Source of the DNA: RYN-122 sp963761655
GTDB lineage: Bacteria > Actinomycetota > Actinomycetes > Mycobacteriales > SCTD01
Reading direction: 5' to 3'
Length of the DNA: 64,000 nt
Assembly: GCA_963761655.1 (NCBI GenBank)
Contig: CAVXHI010000011.1
Location: 558,001 to 622,000 of the forward strand
Shown: positions 62,501 through 64,000 of the stretch, piece by piece
How positions within the stretch are numbered: the stretch's first letter is position 1
Layout of the letters: the number at the start of each line of letters is the position of its first letter
Translations under genes and position numbers: made by a program
Notes under the pieces: model-generated
Told to the model about the DNA's origin: nothing
Databases searched by the model: none
Seen by the model: only the letters and a program-made list of their open reading frames with translations

Positions 62501-63763
62501 TCAGCCTACCGGCGGGTCGCCCCGTTCCGACCGGCTACGGCCCGGGCACCGGCTTCGGTTCGGGGGACGTCCTGGGGCCGGGCGACTGGCTCGGGCTCGA
62601 CGTCGGGTCGTCGCCGGGCCCCGCGCTCGGGCTGGCGCTCGGCTTCGCCGCCGGGCTCGGGCTGGCCTTCGGGGTGGCCTTGGGCTTCGGGCTCGCCTTG
62701 GGCTTCGGGCTCGCCTTCGGCTTCGGGCTCGCCTTCGGCTTCGGGCTCGCCTTGCGGCTTGGGGCTCGCCTTGGGCTTCGGGCTCGCCTTCGGCTTCGGG
62801 CTGGCCTTCGGCTTCGGGCTGGCCTTGGGCTTGGGGCTCGCCTTCGCCTTCGGGCTCGCCTTGGGCTTCGTCCCCCGGGCTCGCCTTCGCCTTCGGGGTG
62901 GCCTTGGGCTTCGGGCTCGCCTTCTCGCCCGCCCCCGCGGTGGCATCGCGCGGCGTCGTCGGGTCGACGGTCGTGGGCCGCCCGCTCGGGAGGGCCTTCC
63001 CGGACGGCGGGCCGAGCAGCGGCGGACCGACCGGCGGGCCGAGCGGCGGGCCGGCGAGGACCGGCGGGCGCGCCCGGTCGGCGTCGAGCCGTGCCCGCAG
63101 GGCGACGAGGCGGGCCTGCAGGCGCTCCCGCCCGTCGCCGGGGCCCACGCGGGCGAGCGTGCCGGCCGCCGCCTCGAGCTGGGCCTCGGCAGGCGCGGTC
63201 CGGGCGTCGTCGAGGAGGGCCTCGGCGCGGTCGAGCGCGGCGCCGGCACGGGCGGCAGCGCTGCGGCGTCCCCGCGGCGGCCCGGAGACCGTGCGCGAGG
63301 AGCTGCCGGCCCGCGCCGTCGCGGTGTCGCGGGCGGGCGCGGCCACGCTGACGACCTCGGACACCGCGCTGCCGAGGGCGTCGCGGACGGGTCGCAGCGC
63401 GCTGCCCGGGGAGGCGGCCGCCACGCCCGCGACGCTCAGCAGGGCGACCGCCGCCACGGAGGCGACGGCGATCCGCGACGCGTTGCGCCCACGCCGGCGG
63501 CGCAGCCGGACCACGTCGGGCTCGAGGGTGCGGACCGGCAGGACGGCCGCGACGGGCAGGTCGACAGCGACGTCGTCGCGCAGCGCGCCGAGGGCGGCCA
63601 GGACGTCGTCGGCGTCGAGCGGGTCGAGCTGTCCGCCACCGGCCAGCAGCTCGACCAGGGCGTCGTCGGCGGCGACCGCCGCGAGGTCGACGTCCTCGAC
63701 GCTTCGGCGCTGGACGGGGGGGCCGGCAGGAGGCACGGCCGGGACACCGGAGGTCTCGGTCAT
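62501..63763 (-). CDS. rsdA: Anti-sigma-D factor RsdA-like membrane protein with frame-unstable repeat tail
   Basis: 420 aa as read. The N-terminus (VDLAAVAADDALVELLAGGG, residues ~26-45) fits the RsdA sigma-binding region, followed by a membrane span (ASRIAVASVAAVALLSVAG, ~95-113) and an Ala/Arg-rich helix. The tail is coded by an 18-bp repeat. In this frame it turns from KASPKPK to acidic GEPEA and then basic RRARS. Skipping one base near 62872 and one near 62755 keeps KASPKP throughout and ends at a TAG at 62535. ATGA overlap with sigD supports the partnership. Confidence 0.78.
   Translation of the reverse strand: MTETSGVPAVPPAGPPVQRRSVEDVDLAAVAADDALVELLAGGGQLDPLDADDVLAALGALRDDVAVDLPVAAVLPVRTLEPDVVRLRRRRGRNASRIAVASVAAVALLSVAGVAAASPGSALRPVRDALGSAVSEVVSVAAPARDTATARAGSSSRTVSGPPRGRRSAAARAGAALDRAEALLDDARTAPAEAQLEAAAGTLARVGPGDGRERLQARLVALRARLDADRARPPVLAGPPLGPPVGPPLLGPPSGKALPSGRPTTVDPTTPRDATAGAGEKASPKPKATPKAKASPGDEAQGEPEGEGEPQAQGQPEAEGQPEAEGEPEAQGEPQAARRARSRRRARSRRRARSPRRARSPRPPRRPARARRRSRAPARARGPATTRRRARASRPAPGRPPNRSRCPGRSRSERGDPPVG
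62660..62930. repeat. 18-bp tandem repeat coding KASPKP (rsdA tail)
   Basis: Repeats of AAGGCGAGCCCGAAGCCC on the minus strand, about 14 imperfect units. The unit has no stop in any of the three forward frames, so indels are tolerated: KASPKP, GEPEAQ or RRARSP. Two indels relative to the uniform frame are visible, at a G-run near 62872 and an extra C near 62755. Confidence 0.75.
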
Positions 63764-64000
63764 GCCAGGGCCTCCAGGGCGAGGGTGCGCAGCTTCGCGA
63801 GCGCCCGGTGCTGGGCCACGCGGACGGCCCCGGCGCTCAGGCCGAGCGCTGCCCCCGTGTCCTCGGCGGACAGGCCGGCCACGACGCGCAGCAGCAGCAG
63901 CTCGCGCTGCGGCTCGGGCAGGCGGTCCAGCAGCAGGCGGGCGCGGGCCGCCTGGTCGGCCGCGACGGCGGTCTCCTCGGGCCCGGCCGACGTGTCGACC
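63760..64000 (-). CDS. sigD: RNA polymerase sigma factor SigD (C-terminal part)
   Basis: Partial; the N-terminus lies beyond the window. The visible end has region 4 with the HTH: GLSAGAVRVAQHRALAKLR, then TLALEALA and stop. The stop overlaps the rsdA ATG. The sigD-rsdA-guaB-guaB3 order is that of Mycobacterium and Streptomyces relatives, which supports the name. Confidence 0.85.
   Translation of the reverse strand, partial: VDTSAGPEETAVAADQAARARLLLDRLPEPQRELLLLRVVAGLSAEDTGAALGLSAGAVRVAQHRALAKLRTLALEALA

Overview
The window is high-GC DNA (GTG starts are common, third codon positions are nearly all G or C) from an actinobacterium. The evidence is its gene order and families: sucC-sucD, a DUF6350 membrane protein, purN-purH, folD, DUF3017, mdh and icd lie in one neighbourhood. 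sigD-rsdA-guaB-guaB3 form a second block, and acVLRF1, DUF3017, DUF2505, DUF4240 and a DUF222/HNH protein are actinobacterial families. A genus cannot be assigned from sequence alone.

Layout. 1-2.5 kb: the end of a branched-chain amino-acid ABC importer (LivH end, LivM, binding protein). 2.6-13.3 kb, mostly minus strand: a GGDEF/EAL c-di-GMP protein, DUF2505, monomeric isocitrate dehydrogenase, malate dehydrogenase, a membrane pseudokinase, DUF3017 and FolD, with an FHA-HTH regulator on the plus strand. 13.3-22.7 kb: small unknown genes, an alpha/beta hydrolase, pentapeptide protein, purH, purN, small membrane proteins, DUF6350, and an ECF sigma factor with its membrane partner. 22.7-23.3 kb: a non-coding island full of repeats. 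23.3-34 kb: sucCD, two tandem cell-wall-anchored (LPRTG) S15-like hydrolases, a B12-binding protein facing a carboxyltransferase, an M23 peptidase, and a second ECF sigma/partner pair. 34-42.8 kb: pcrA, a PIG-L deacetylase, an epoxide-hydrolase-like protein, a HEAT-repeat protein, an HNH protein, ogt, acVLRF1 and an RNase III-like gene. 42.8-50 kb: a GT87-type glycosyltransferase, two paralogous lipoproteins with matching promoters, and a five-gene coupled operon (DUF2064, methyltransferase, cytochrome b/sulfite-oxidase fusion, membrane protein, epimerase). 50-64 kb: M15 peptidase, GNATs, prolyl aminopeptidase-like protein, zinc protease lipoprotein, guaA, a large secreted protein, a META lipoprotein, guaB3, guaB, rsdA and the end of sigD.

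How the genes work together. Core metabolism dominates: TCA cycle (icd, mdh, sucCD), purine synthesis (purN, purH, guaB, guaA), folate C1 transfer (folD), and acyl-CoA/B12 chemistry. Envelope functions (M23, M15, sortase substrates, lipoproteins) come second. Many genes lack a Shine-Dalgarno and instead have a TANNNT box 6-7 nt before the start codon, as in leaderless transcription. In two divergent pairs (folD/methyltransferase and ogt/acVLRF1) the two boxes overlap in one nearly symmetrical element.

The candidate least-described systems are the acVLRF1/RNase III-like coupled pair and the duplicated lipoprotein genes, each with the same GAACCGG-N14-CGAACGAC promoter. Several genes show reading-frame breaks (the ABC binding protein, HNH protein, RsdA tail) or lack an ordinary start codon (purN, HEAT protein). 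Some of these may be indel errors in the assembly.
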